This document shows, in pieces, positions 1-8,619 of a DNA stretch of 64,000 bases. The position numbers and the translations under genes were made by a program. Within the stretch, counting starts at the first letter, position 1; every line of letters starts with the position of its first letter. The stretch is from Streptomyces formicae (GTDB taxonomy: Bacteria; Actinomycetota; Actinomycetes; Streptomycetales; Streptomycetaceae), in contig NZ_CP071872.1 in the NCBI RefSeq assembly GCF_022647665.1, positions 372,001-436,000 of the forward strand, in the 5' to 3' direction. Under the pieces are notes generated by a model. The model searched no databases, was not told where the DNA came from, and saw only the letters and a program-made list of their open reading frames with translations.

Positions 1-4
1 TCAC

Positions 5-1360
5 ATGGCCGGCCCTCTCTCCCGTCGCCGACTCCTCGGTACGGGCATAACCTGCGCGCTCACGTTCGGACTGGCGGCATGCGGAGGATCGACGCCGCCC
101 GCGGCCGAGGACGGCGTGGTCACGATCACCGTGAACGGCATGCCCCCCAAGACCCAGCCCGTGGACCGCAAGTACTTCGAGGACGACGTCAAAGCCTTCG
201 AGAAGACCCACCCGGACATCAGGATCGACGCCCGCGAGGGCTTCATGGACCCGAAGACCTTCTCGGCGAAGCTCGCGGGCGGCCAGCTCGAAGACGTCTA
301 CTACGTCTACTTCACCGACCCGGCCGGGCTCATCCAGCGCCGCCAGGGCGCCGACATCGCGCCGTACCTCAAGGACGTCCCGTACCTCCAGGACATCAAG
401 CCCGAGTTCATGAAAGTCTTCACCGGCCCGGACGGCAAGGTCTACGGACTGCCCAACGGCCAGTACTCCATGGGGCTGGTCTACAACCGGGCTCTGTTCC
501 AGAAGGCCGGCCTCGACCCCGACAAGCCGCCGGCCACCTGGGACGAGGTCCGCAGCGCCGCGAAGAAGATCACAGCACTCGGCAACGGCACGGTCGGCTA
601 CGCCGACTACAGCAAGAACAACCAGGGCGGCTGGCACCTCACCTCATGGATCTACTCCATGGGCGGCGATGTGGCCGTCAAGGACGGCGCCACGTGGAAG
701 GCCGCGTTCAACAGCGACGCGGGCCGCAAGTCGCTCCAGATGCTGCACGACATGCGCTTCACCGACAACTCCATGGGCACCCGGCAGCTCCTGGAGATCG
801 CCGACGTACAGAAGATGATGGGCTCCGGCAAGCTCGGGATGTACATGGCGGGCCCCGACAACATCCCCACCATCGTGAAGCAGTTCGAGCGCAAGTACTC
901 CGAGTACGGCGTCGCTGCGATGCCCGGCTCGGCGACCCTCGGCGGCGGCAACGGCTTCATGTTCAACCCGAAGGCCACACCCGAGAAGATCAAGGCCGGC
1001 ATCGCCTGGGTCCAGTGGAAGTACCTCAACCCCGACCGCGAGGAGTTCAACTCCAAGCGCGCCTCCGGCGACGGCGTACCCATGGGCTTGCCCCTCGACC
1101 GGCTGTTCGACGGCGCTGCCCAGGAGAAGAACGACGCCATCCACGCCAAGTACGCCAACGTCCCGGTGGAGAACTACGCGCCGTTCGTCGAGCGCAACGG
1201 GCAGCTGGAGCAGAAGGTCGAGCCCCCGAACGCCCAGCAGATCTACACGGTCCTCGACGGCGTCATGCAGTCCGTCCTGACGAAGGAGGATGCCGACATC
1301 GACCGGCTGCTGAGCGACGCGGAGCAGAAGGTCGACTCGATTCTCGCGACGGTCAAGTGA
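5..1360 (+). CDS. Sugar ABC transporter substrate-binding lipoprotein
   Basis: Extracellular solute-binding protein of the MalE/family 1 type, 451 aa, expected to capture oligosaccharides outside the membrane and hand them to the two permeases that follow. The N-terminus has a run of arginines (residues 7-9), a hydrophobic stretch and a lipobox ending LAAC with the lipidated cysteine at residue 26, so it should be a membrane-anchored lipoprotein, possibly Tat-exported. The body has the usual pattern of this family (YGLPNG near residue 145, the GGNGFMFNP loop near residue 315). The first codon lies 5 bases from the window edge; I accept the ATG because the signal peptide looks complete. The next gene starts one base after the stop, so they form an operon. 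Neighbouring enzymes suggest alpha-1,3-linked glucose oligomers as substrate, which is inference. Confidence 0.9.
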   Translation: MAGPLSRRRLLGTGITCALTFGLAACGGSTPPAAEDGVVTITVNGMPPKTQPVDRKYFEDDVKAFEKTHPDIRIDAREGFMDPKTFSAKLAGGQLEDVYYVYFTDPAGLIQRRQGADIAPYLKDVPYLQDIKPEFMKVFTGPDGKVYGLPNGQYSMGLVYNRALFQKAGLDPDKPPATWDEVRSAAKKITALGNGTVGYADYSKNNQGGWHLTSWIYSMGGDVAVKDGATWKAAFNSDAGRKSLQMLHDMRFTDNSMGTRQLLEIADVQKMMGSGKLGMYMAGPDNIPTIVKQFERKYSEYGVAAMPGSATLGGGNGFMFNPKATPEKIKAGIAWVQWKYLNPDREEFNSKRASGDGVPMGLPLDRLFDGAAQEKNDAIHAKYANVPVENYAPFVERNGQLEQKVEPPNAQQIYTVLDGVMQSVLTKEDADIDRLLSDAEQKVDSILATVK

Positions 1361-1361
1361 G

Positions 1362-2360
1362 ATGGCGGTGCCCTCCCTCCTGCCCGCGCGCAAGACGGCC
1401 GGCCCGCCCGACCGCAGGGCCGCCGTCCCGCCCGACGGCGGCGCGACCTCGGTGAACAGGGCGCCGGCGCCAGGAAGAACACCGGCCACGGCACGTCGCC
1501 GCCGGCTCCGTGAGAACCTCACCGCCTACGCCTTCCTGGCCGCCGGGGTGATCTGCTTCGCCCTCTTCTCCTGGTACCCGATCGTCCGCGGCTGGCTCCT
1601 CGGCTTCCAGCAGGTCACCTTCGCCCAGCCCGCCCAGTGGGTCGGCTGGGACAACTTCCAGCGCCTCTTCGACGACCCGCTCTTCCTCACCGCCTGGAGG
1701 AACACCGGCTGGTTCACCCTGCTCGCCCTGGTCTTCGGCTTCGCCGCCCCTCTCGTCACCGCCGTCGTCCTCAACGAACTGCGGCGCGGCACGGCGTACC
1801 TGCGGATGGCGGTCTATCTGCCGGTGATGCTGCCGCCGATCGTGACCATGCTGCTGTGGCGCTGGTTCTACGATCCGGGCCCCGGACTGTTCAACAACGC
1901 GCTGGAGGTCCTCCACCTGCCCGCCCAGCAGTGGCTGGAGTCCGAGAACCTCGCCATGGTCTCCCTGGTCCTCGTCTCCACCTGGGCCAACATGGGCACG
2001 ACCACCCTGATCTACCTGGCGGCGCTCGGTGGCATCCCCGGCGATCTGTACGAGGCGGCCGAGCTCGACGGAGCGTCGATCCGGCAGCGGCTCTGGCACG
2101 TCACGCTCCCGCAGCTCCGCTTCATCCTCATGATCACGCTGCTGCTCCAGGTGATCGGCACGATGCAGGTCTTCATCGAGCCGTTCGCCCTCACCGGCGG
2201 CGGTCCGAACGACGCCACCGTCACGGTCCTGCTCCTCCTCTACCGCTACGCCTTCGTCTACAACGACTTCGGCCTCGCCAGCGCCCTGAGCACGCTGCTC
2301 TTCCTCGTGCTCGGCACCTTCGCCGCGCTCTATCTGCGGCTGACCCGGAGCAAGGGCTGA
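1362..2360 (+). CDS. Sugar ABC transporter permease, MalF type
   Basis: Inner-membrane permease of a carbohydrate ABC transporter, 332 aa. After a roughly 50-residue cytoplasmic N-terminal extension rich in Pro, Ala and Arg, there are about six hydrophobic segments beginning with AFLAAGVICFALFSWYPIV. The EAA loop that contacts the ATPase is visible as YEAAELDGASIRQRLWHVTL near residues 230-250, with the conserved EAA...G spacing. It follows the binding protein by one base and precedes the second permease by 16 bases. No ATPase gene is present; Streptomyces sugar importers of this type normally share the MsiK ATPase encoded elsewhere. The start could lie further in, at the GTG before NRAPAPGR, because the N-terminal extension is poorly conserved in this family. 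Confidence 0.9.
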   Translation: MAVPSLLPARKTAGPPDRRAAVPPDGGATSVNRAPAPGRTPATARRRRLRENLTAYAFLAAGVICFALFSWYPIVRGWLLGFQQVTFAQPAQWVGWDNFQRLFDDPLFLTAWRNTGWFTLLALVFGFAAPLVTAVVLNELRRGTAYLRMAVYLPVMLPPIVTMLLWRWFYDPGPGLFNNALEVLHLPAQQWLESENLAMVSLVLVSTWANMGTTTLIYLAALGGIPGDLYEAAELDGASIRQRLWHVTLPQLRFILMITLLLQVIGTMQVFIEPFALTGGGPNDATVTVLLLLYRYAFVYNDFGLASALSTLLFLVLGTFAALYLRLTRSKG

Positions 2361-2376
2361 GAGGAGAGGAACCCCC

Positions 2377-3252
2377 ATGCCCCAGCGCACCCTCATAGCG
2401 CCCACCGAGATGAACCGCCGCACCGGCCGCTTCCTGCACCGCTTCGTCCTCACCGCGACACTGGCCGGGTTCACCCTCGCCTTCGTCTTCCCGCTCTACT
2501 GGATGGCGACCGGTGCCCTCAGGTCGTCCGCGGAGCTCGCCGACCCGAACCCGGGCCTCGTACCGCGCAGCTGGCACCCGGAGACGTACCCCGATGCCTG
2601 GGCGAACGTCGGGCTCGGCACGCACTTCCTCAACACGTTCCTGCTCGCGCTCGGCGCCTGGCTGTTCCAGCTGGTCGTGGACGTGGCCGCGGCCTACGCC
2701 CTCTCCAAGCTGCGGCCCGTACTCGGCAACGTCGTGCTCGGGATGATGCTGGCCACGCTGATGCTGCCGGTCTCGGCGCTCCTCGTGCCGACGTATCTGA
2801 CCGTCACCGACGTGCCGCTGGTGCACCTCAACCTGATCAACACGCCGTGGGCGATCTGGCTCCCGGCCGCCGCCAACGCCTTCAACATCTTCATCCTGAA
2901 GCGGTTCTTCGACCAGATCCCGGCCGAACTTCTCGACTCCGCCCGCATCGACGGCGCGGGCACCGTCCGGGTCCTGGTCTCCGTGGTCCTTCCGCTCTCG
3001 CGCCCGGTGCTCGCCGTGGTCTCCATCTTCGCGGTCGTCGGCGTCTGGAAGGACTTCCTGTGGCCGATGCTCGTCCTCCCCGATCCGGCCAGGCAGCCGA
3101 TCAACGTCGCCCTGCTGAGGCTGTCCGAGTTCATGCCCGCCAACCAGCTCCTCGCCGGGATGGTGATGGCCTCCGTCCCCCTGCTCGTCCTCTTCCTGAT
3201 CTTCCAGCGCCACATCATCGCCGGTCTGACGGCCGGCAGCCTCAAGGGCTGA
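2377..3252 (+). CDS. Sugar ABC transporter permease, MalG type
   Basis: Second membrane permease, 291 aa, expected to form a heterodimer with the preceding MalF-type protein. It shows the family's N-terminal transmembrane segment (TLAGFTLAFVFPLYWM), a periplasmic stretch, five further hydrophobic segments, and an EAA-type loop near residues 185-205 (ELLDSARIDGAGTVRVLVSV). A good ribosome binding site (gagaggag) lies just before the ATG. The gene ends about 100 bases before the secreted glucanase, with no clear terminator between, so the four or five genes from position 5 may be transcribed together. The substrate is inferred from context only. Confidence 0.9.
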   Translation: MPQRTLIAPTEMNRRTGRFLHRFVLTATLAGFTLAFVFPLYWMATGALRSSAELADPNPGLVPRSWHPETYPDAWANVGLGTHFLNTFLLALGAWLFQLVVDVAAAYALSKLRPVLGNVVLGMMLATLMLPVSALLVPTYLTVTDVPLVHLNLINTPWAIWLPAAANAFNIFILKRFFDQIPAELLDSARIDGAGTVRVLVSVVLPLSRPVLAVVSIFAVVGVWKDFLWPMLVLPDPARQPINVALLRLSEFMPANQLLAGMVMASVPLLVLFLIFQRHIIAGLTAGSLKG

Positions 3253-3350
3253 GCCGCCGAGGGCCGAGCCACCGAAGGCTCGGCCGCCCTTCACCACCCC
3301 TCACCGCTCCCACCGCTCCCTCAACGCCCCTCACGGAAGGACACACTGCT

Positions 3351-5876
3351 GTGTCGTCTTCAGCGAGCACGCGCACGCGCACGGGTAAAACCAGAACGGC
3401 ACGACTGATCCTCGTCCTGCTGGGCCTCCTGCTGTACGGAGCGGCCGCACCCTCCGTGCAGGCCGTGGCCGCCGGCCCCCTGGAGGCCGAGTCCGCCGCC
3501 CTGTCCGGCGGCGCGGTCGCCGAGTCCGAACACGGGGGATACACCGGCACCGGCTACGTCGGCGGATACACGGACGGCCACAAGGGCACCGCGTCCACCG
3601 CCTTCACCGTGCAGTCGGCGGCCGCCGGCAGCGGGAGCATCGCGATCCGCTACGCCAACGGCACCACGGCCACCATGACCCTCAGCCTGTACGTCAACGG
3701 CACCAAGGTCCGCCAGATCGCCCTCCCGGCCACCGCGAACTGGGCCACCTGGGCGACCCGCGACGAACCCGTGAGCTACACCCAGGGCGCCAACACCATC
3801 GCCCTGACCTTCACCACCTCCGACAGCGGCAACGTCAACCTCGACAACATCACCCCCACGACCCCCGTGGAGCCCGGCCCGGAAACCCTCAGCCACCAGG
3901 CGGAGAAGGCGTTCCGCTCCGGCGGCCCCAGCCAGGCGAGCACGGTCGCGGGCTACGAGGGCAGCGGCTACCTCACCGGCTTCACCGCCACCGGCGCCCG
4001 CGCCGTGTTCGCGGTGAACGCACCCACCGCCGCCACCTACCCGGTCGCCGTGCGCTACCGCACCACCGGCACCTCCCAGGCCACCCTCACGCTCAGCGCC
4101 AACGGCACCACCGCCCACCGCCTCACCCTGCCCGGCACCTCCGGCGCCTGGGCCACCGCCACCACCGACGCCCCGCTCCGCGCCCAACTGAACAACCTGA
4201 CGCTGCGCACCGAGCCCGGCGACAACGGCGACCTCCTGCTCGACGGCATCGACGTGGACGGCGCGTCCGCGAACGCCGCCCGGGGCGCGACCGTCCCGTA
4301 CACGACGTACGAGCTGGAGAACGGCACCACCAACGCCTCCGCCATCGGCCCCGACCGCACCTACCTGACGCCCGCGTCGGAGGCGTCGGGCCGCCGGGCC
4401 GTCGTCCTCGACGCCACCGGCGAGTACGTGCAGATCACGCTCACCAGGCCCGCGAACGCCCTCACCCTGCGCTACTCCATCCCCGACAACGCGGCCGGCA
4501 CCGGCATCCAGGCACCCCTGAGCGTCTACGCCGACGGCAGCCACATCCGCGACCTGGACCTCACCTCCAAGTACGCCTGGGTGTACGGCAACTATCCCTA
4601 CGGCAACGACCCGTCCCAGGGCTCGGGCCACCGCTTCTTCGACGAGACCCGTGCCGTCATCGGCGACTTCCCGGCCGGCACGGTCCTGAAGTTCCAGAAG
4701 GACTCCGGCGACTCCGCGCCCTCCTACACCCTCGACCTGGTCGAGACCGAGACCGCCCCCGCCGCGTCCACGATGCCCGCCGGCTTCCTGTCCGCCACCG
4801 ACCTCGGCGTCACTCCGGACAACGGCAGTGACGACACCGCGGCCCTCAACTCCGCGGTGAGCACGGCGAGGTCGCAGGGCAAGGGGCTGTGGCTGCCGAA
4901 GGGCGCGTACGACATCTCCGACCACGTCAACCTCACCGGCATCGCGCTGCGCGGGGCGGGCGAGTGGCACACCGTACTGCGCGGCAAGAACGGCAAGGGC
5001 GGTCTCTTCGGCCGCGGCGGCACCAGCACGATCCAGGACCTGACGATCGCGGGTGATGTGTCGTACCGCGACGACGCGAACTTCCACACCGCGATCGAGG
5101 GCGACTTCGGCACCGGCTCCACCGTGCAGAACGTGTGGATCGAGCACACCAAGGTCGGCCTGTGGATCGACGCACCCACCGACGGCCTGTACGTCAGCGG
5201 GCTGCGCATCCGCGACACCTTCGCCGACGGCGTCAACCTGCACAAGGGCACCCGGAACACCGAGGTCTCGCAGAGCAGCGTCCGCAACACCGGCGACGAC
5301 GGACTCGCCATGTTCTCCGAGGCCCAGGCCGTCACGAACTGCGTCTTCCGCTACAACACCGTGCAGCTGCCGATGCTCGCCAACGCCGCCGCGATCTACG
5401 GCGGCAACGACAACCGCATCGAGGACAACCTGCTGTCGGACACCGTCAACGCCTCCGCGGGCGTCGCCATCAGCACCCGTAACTTCCCGCCGGCCCCGCT
5501 GCCGTTCGGCGGCACCACGACCGTTCAGCGCAACACCCTGCAGCGCACGGGCGGTTACGAGGCCAACTGGCAGACCAGGCTCGGCGCGCTCTGGATCTAC
5601 GCGGACGGCTCCGACATCACCGCGCCCGTCCTCGTCCAGGACAACGACATCCTCGACTCCACCTACAGCGGACTGCTCATCTCCTGGCAGAAGACCGTCG
5701 GCGCCCTGACGGTCAGGAACACGAAGATCGACAAGGCCGGGCACTACGGCATCGAGATCAACGCCGCGGGCGCCGGGACCTTCTCCGGCACCACCGTGAG
5801 CCAGGCCGTCTCCGGCGGCCTCAGCGTCGCGGGCGGCTTCACGATCACCCGGGGGGCGGGCAACTCGGGCTGGTAG
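3351..5876 (+). CDS. Secreted GH87-like alpha-1,3-glucanase with CBM35/6-like modules
   Basis: Secreted polysaccharide hydrolase, 841 aa. I chose the GTG at 3351, preceded by ggaagg, because an export signal follows at once: basic residues, then a hydrophobic stretch at about residues 18-38 ending AAAPSVQA. Two beta-sandwich carbohydrate-binding modules of the CBM35/6 type occupy about residues 40-320 (each starts with an EAE/AEKAF-type strand and ends with a LDNI/LDGI motif), followed by a third related module. The C-terminal 370 residues form a right-handed beta-helix starting at the 'DLGVTPDNGSDDTAAL' motif typical of pectate-lyase-fold proteins. Asp626, Asp649 and Asp650 match the spacing of the three catalytic aspartates reported for GH87 (Asp1067/1090/1091 in Paenibacillus AglFH1, from memory). 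It would cut alpha-1,3-glucan (mutan, fungal wall or nigeran) to oligomers imported by the upstream transporter. Confidence 0.8.
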   Translation: MSSSASTRTRTGKTRTARLILVLLGLLLYGAAAPSVQAVAAGPLEAESAALSGGAVAESEHGGYTGTGYVGGYTDGHKGTASTAFTVQSAAAGSGSIAIRYANGTTATMTLSLYVNGTKVRQIALPATANWATWATRDEPVSYTQGANTIALTFTTSDSGNVNLDNITPTTPVEPGPETLSHQAEKAFRSGGPSQASTVAGYEGSGYLTGFTATGARAVFAVNAPTAATYPVAVRYRTTGTSQATLTLSANGTTAHRLTLPGTSGAWATATTDAPLRAQLNNLTLRTEPGDNGDLLLDGIDVDGASANAARGATVPYTTYELENGTTNASAIGPDRTYLTPASEASGRRAVVLDATGEYVQITLTRPANALTLRYSIPDNAAGTGIQAPLSVYADGSHIRDLDLTSKYAWVYGNYPYGNDPSQGSGHRFFDETRAVIGDFPAGTVLKFQKDSGDSAPSYTLDLVETETAPAASTMPAGFLSATDLGVTPDNGSDDTAALNSAVSTARSQGKGLWLPKGAYDISDHVNLTGIALRGAGEWHTVLRGKNGKGGLFGRGGTSTIQDLTIAGDVSYRDDANFHTAIEGDFGTGSTVQNVWIEHTKVGLWIDAPTDGLYVSGLRIRDTFADGVNLHKGTRNTEVSQSSVRNTGDDGLAMFSEAQAVTNCVFRYNTVQLPMLANAAAIYGGNDNRIEDNLLSDTVNASAGVAISTRNFPPAPLPFGGTTTVQRNTLQRTGGYEANWQTRLGALWIYADGSDITAPVLVQDNDILDSTYSGLLISWQKTVGALTVRNTKIDKAGHYGIEINAAGAGTFSGTTVSQAVSGGLSVAGGFTITRGAGNSGW

Positions 5877-5944
5877 CACCCGTTCGGCGGGCCCGGCCGG
5901 ATGCCCTGCCCGGCCGGGCGTCCTCCCCGTCCGGGCGTCTCCCG

Positions 5945-5989
5945 GCCGGGGCGCCGGGCCGGGGCGCCGGGCCGGGGCGCCGGGCCGGG
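5945..5989. repeat. 13-bp tandem GC repeat between glucanase and glucosidase
   Basis: Three perfect copies of gccggggcgccgg, followed by a partial fourth, lie in the 149-bp gap between the secreted glucanase and the alpha-glucosidase. The unit contains only G and C and can fold on itself. It could attenuate or terminate transcription between the two genes or simply be slipped-strand expansion; the sequence does not distinguish these. Confidence 0.7.
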
Positions 5990-6025
5990 CCCGCACCTCT
6001 TCCGCGTACCTCACAAGGAGCTCAT

Positions 6026-7684
6026 GTGACCCCGCGCACGACCGCATCCCCCTGGTGGCGCAACGCCGCGATCTACCAGATCTACGTCCGCAGCTTCGCC
6101 GACGGCAACGGCGACGGCATCGGCGATCTGACCGGCGTCCGCTCCAGGCTGCCGTACCTGCGGGAACTCGGCGTGGACGCGCTCTGGTTCACCCCCTGGT
6201 ACGTCTCCCCGATGGCCGACGGCGGCTACGACGTGGCCGACTACCGCGACATCGACCCCGTCTTCGGCACCCTCGCCGAGGCCGAGTCCCTGATCGACGA
6301 GGCGCACGCCGCCGGCCTGCGCGTCATCGTCGACCTCGTCCCCAACCACTGCTCGGACCGGCATCCGTGGTTCCGCCAGGCGCTGGCGGCCGGCCCGGGG
6401 TCGGCCGCGCGCGACCGCTTCTGGTTCCTGCCGGGCCGCGGCGACCACGGCGAACTGCCCCCCAACGACTGGCAGTCGTACTTCGGCGGAAGCGCCTGGA
6501 CCCGCGTCGACGACGGCGAGTGGTACCTGCATCTCTTCGCGCCCGAGCAGCCCGACCTGAACTGGGAGCACCCCCAGGTGCGGGCCGAGTTCGAGGACAT
6601 CCTGCACTTCTGGCTGCGGCGCGGCGCCGACGGCTTCCGTATCGACGTGGCACACGGCCTGACCAAGAAGCCGGGGCTGCCCGACGCGGGCCCCGCCCCG
6701 GACCCGACGGACCTGCCTTACCAGGACGTCGACGGCGTGCACGACATCTACCGCTCCTGGCGGAAGATCCTCGACGCGTACGACGGCGAGCGCACCTTCG
6801 TCGGCGAGGTGTGGCTGCCGACCCCCGAGCAGTTCGCCCGCTATCTCCGCCCCGACGAACTGCACTCCGCCTTCAACTTCGACTTCCTGTGCTGCCCCTG
6901 GGACGCCGCCGCACTGCGCCGCGTCGTCGACGCCACACTCGCCGCGCACCGCCCGGTGGGCGCCCCGCCGACCTGGGTGCTGTCCAACCACGACACCATC
7001 CGGCACGTCACCCGCTACGGCCGCGCGGACACCTCCTTCGACATGGGCGACAAGCGACTCCTCGACCCCAGCGACACCGCCCTGGGCCGCCGCAGGGCCC
7101 GCGCCGCCGCGCTGCTCACCCTCGCCCTGCCCGGCGGTGTGTACGTCTACCAGGGCGACGAGCTGGGCCTGCCCGAGGTGCGCGACCTGCCCGACGACGT
7201 GCTCCAGGACCCGACCTTCGTCCGCTCGCAGGGCACCGACCGGGGCCGCGACGGCTGCCGCGTCCCGCTGCCCTGGACCCCGCACCCGCCCTCCTTCGGC
7301 TTCTCCGACGAGGCCGGCCCCTCCGCGCCCCCCTGGCTGCCGCAGCCGGTGACCTGGTCCCACCTGAGCGTGACCGCACAGACCCAGGACCCCGATTCCG
7401 TCCTGAGCCTCTACCGCGCCGCCCTCGCCCTGCGCCGTACCCGCCTCCAACCCCTACCCGAGTCCCTGACCTGGTCCGACACCGCCCCCGGGGCCCTCTC
7501 CTTCGACCGCCCCGACGGCTTCCGCTGCCTGCTGAACCTCACCGCCGACCCCGTTCCCCTCCCCCCGGGTGCCGAGGTCCTCCTCGCCAGCGCCCCTCTG
7601 GACCCGGTCACGGAAGCCGTCCCGAGGGACACCTGCGTCTGGCTCCGCCTCCCGGCCGATGCCGAGGGTTCGTGTGGCCTGTGA
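6026..7684 (+). CDS. GH13 alpha-glucosidase (oligo-glucosidase type)
   Basis: Cytoplasmic glycoside hydrolase of family 13, 552 aa, with no signal peptide. All four family regions are present: DLVPNH, GFRIDVAHG with the nucleophile Asp207, the acid/base Glu261 in GEVW, and SNHD with Asp323. The DGNGDGIGDL calcium-type loop and the opening WWRNAAIYQIYVRSF are typical of oligo-1,6-glucosidase and maltase enzymes. An in-frame start is the GTG at 6026; the overlapping ATG at 6024 is followed by a stop. A clear aaggag lies upstream. Its place after a transporter and an extracellular glucanase suggests it degrades imported short glucose oligomers, probably nigero-oligosaccharides. The linkage preference cannot be read from the sequence. 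Confidence 0.88.
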   Translation: MTPRTTASPWWRNAAIYQIYVRSFADGNGDGIGDLTGVRSRLPYLRELGVDALWFTPWYVSPMADGGYDVADYRDIDPVFGTLAEAESLIDEAHAAGLRVIVDLVPNHCSDRHPWFRQALAAGPGSAARDRFWFLPGRGDHGELPPNDWQSYFGGSAWTRVDDGEWYLHLFAPEQPDLNWEHPQVRAEFEDILHFWLRRGADGFRIDVAHGLTKKPGLPDAGPAPDPTDLPYQDVDGVHDIYRSWRKILDAYDGERTFVGEVWLPTPEQFARYLRPDELHSAFNFDFLCCPWDAAALRRVVDATLAAHRPVGAPPTWVLSNHDTIRHVTRYGRADTSFDMGDKRLLDPSDTALGRRRARAAALLTLALPGGVYVYQGDELGLPEVRDLPDDVLQDPTFVRSQGTDRGRDGCRVPLPWTPHPPSFGFSDEAGPSAPPWLPQPVTWSHLSVTAQTQDPDSVLSLYRAALALRRTRLQPLPESLTWSDTAPGALSFDRPDGFRCLLNLTADPVPLPPGAEVLLASAPLDPVTEAVPRDTCVWLRLPADAEGSCGL

Positions 7685-7829
7685 CACGTCTGTGACAGTC
7701 GGCGGACGCCGTCATGACGTCCCCCCGGCAGCCTTTTGAAAGAGGGCAAATAGCAGTAATTCAGACATTTGCTCCCTGCTTCCGAGGGTGTGAGCAGGAC
7801 GATCCAACCGATGCGTCGGAGGAAATCCC

Positions 7830-8060
7830 ATGAGCCTCACCCTCGCCACCCCCGCCACCGAGGCCCCCGCCCCCACCCTGGCCCCGCGCGAGCGGGAAAC
7901 CCTCCGCCACATCGCCGCCGGCCGCACCTACCTGCAGACGGCCCGCAGCATGGGTCTCTCCAAGCACACGGTCGACGCCTACCTCCGCCGCATCCGGGCC
8001 AAGCTCAACATCAACACCACGGCGGAACTCACCCGCCTGGCGATCTCTCTCGGCCTGTGA
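7830..8060 (+). CDS. Stand-alone LuxR/GerE-type HTH protein
   Basis: Small DNA-binding protein of 76 aa consisting almost only of a LuxR C-terminal helix-turn-helix: LAPRERETLRHIAAGRTYLQ, then the recognition helix around SKHTVDAYLRRIRAKL. No receiver or ligand-binding domain is attached. The ribosome binding site ggagga sits six bases before the ATG. The 145-bp upstream gap is unusually AT-rich for this genome (ttttgaaagagggcaaatag), which fits a promoter. Such orphan HTH proteins are common in Streptomyces as regulators or partners of larger ones; the target is unknown. Confidence 0.8.
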   Translation: MSLTLATPATEAPAPTLAPRERETLRHIAAGRTYLQTARSMGLSKHTVDAYLRRIRAKLNINTTAELTRLAISLGL

Positions 8061-8119
8061 CCCGTCCCTCCCGGGCGGGCGGGACACCGCAAGGGCCGCC
8101 AGGTCGGCCTCGCACAACG

Positions 8120-8159
8120 GATCAGGGCCGGTGACTCGGAGGAGTCACCGGCCCTGATC
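8120..8159. terminator. Long perfect hairpin, bidirectional terminator
   Basis: An 18-bp perfect inverted repeat (8120-8137 and 8142-8159) around a 4-base loop. It lies at the 3' ends of the converging LuxR-type gene and the small membrane-protein gene, whose stop codon falls inside the stem. It should terminate transcription from both sides. Confidence 0.85.
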
Positions 8160-8369
8160 GTTGCCGCTCCGGTTGCTGCTCCGGCGAGGCAGCCCGCGCC
8201 AGACCACCCAGAGGCTGGTCAGAACCAGCAGCACTCCGCCGATCGGCCACCCCACGGACGCGCCGGCGCGGTAGTCCCTGATGCCGATCCAGAGGAGGAA
8301 GGCGGACGTGGGCAGCCCCGCCCAGTCGAGGGCTCTGCTCAATCTCGCGGAAAACGAAGGCTCGCTCAC
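8145..8369 (-). CDS. Small two-helix membrane protein, unknown function
   Basis: Hypothetical protein of 74 aa, starting with a GTG at 8369. It shows an amphipathic start (SEPSFSARLSRALDWAG), a hydrophobic segment around PTSAFLLWIGI, a short polar turn, a second hydrophobic segment (PIGGVLLVLTSLWVVW) and a polar tail. The hydrophobic pattern and the stop codon embedded in a terminator hairpin argue that it is real, although no family is recognised. A longer open frame continues upstream to 9170 on the same strand, but that part is antisense to the oxidoreductase gene and is not convincing. Confidence 0.5.
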   Translation of the reverse strand: MSEPSFSARLSRALDWAGLPTSAFLLWIGIRDYRAGASVGWPIGGVLLVLTSLWVVWRGLPRRSSNRSGNDQGR

Positions 8370-8619
8370 GGGCCGATCCTGGCAGTCGCTCGCACCCTCC
8401 ACCAGGTCCCGGCGCACCTCAGGCGCAACCTCAGTGGGGTATCCGGCCCGAGCGCCGGAGAGGGACGACGAAGAAATCCCCGCGAGCAGGTGAGATCGAT
8501 CGTGCGATACGGCATACATCCACCTGCTGCCTTCCCGACGAGCCGCCGCGAGCCCTGCGGGCGAACCGTTGGGCGCTCGGCCGACACCCCCTCCGCAGCA
8601 GGGACAGTAAGGACCTGTC

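Noticed and set aside
2847..3350. In-frame extension of the glucanase by 168 codons upstream
   Set aside because: It overlaps the MalG-type permease gene; the GTG at 3351 with an RBS followed by a signal peptide is clearly the start.
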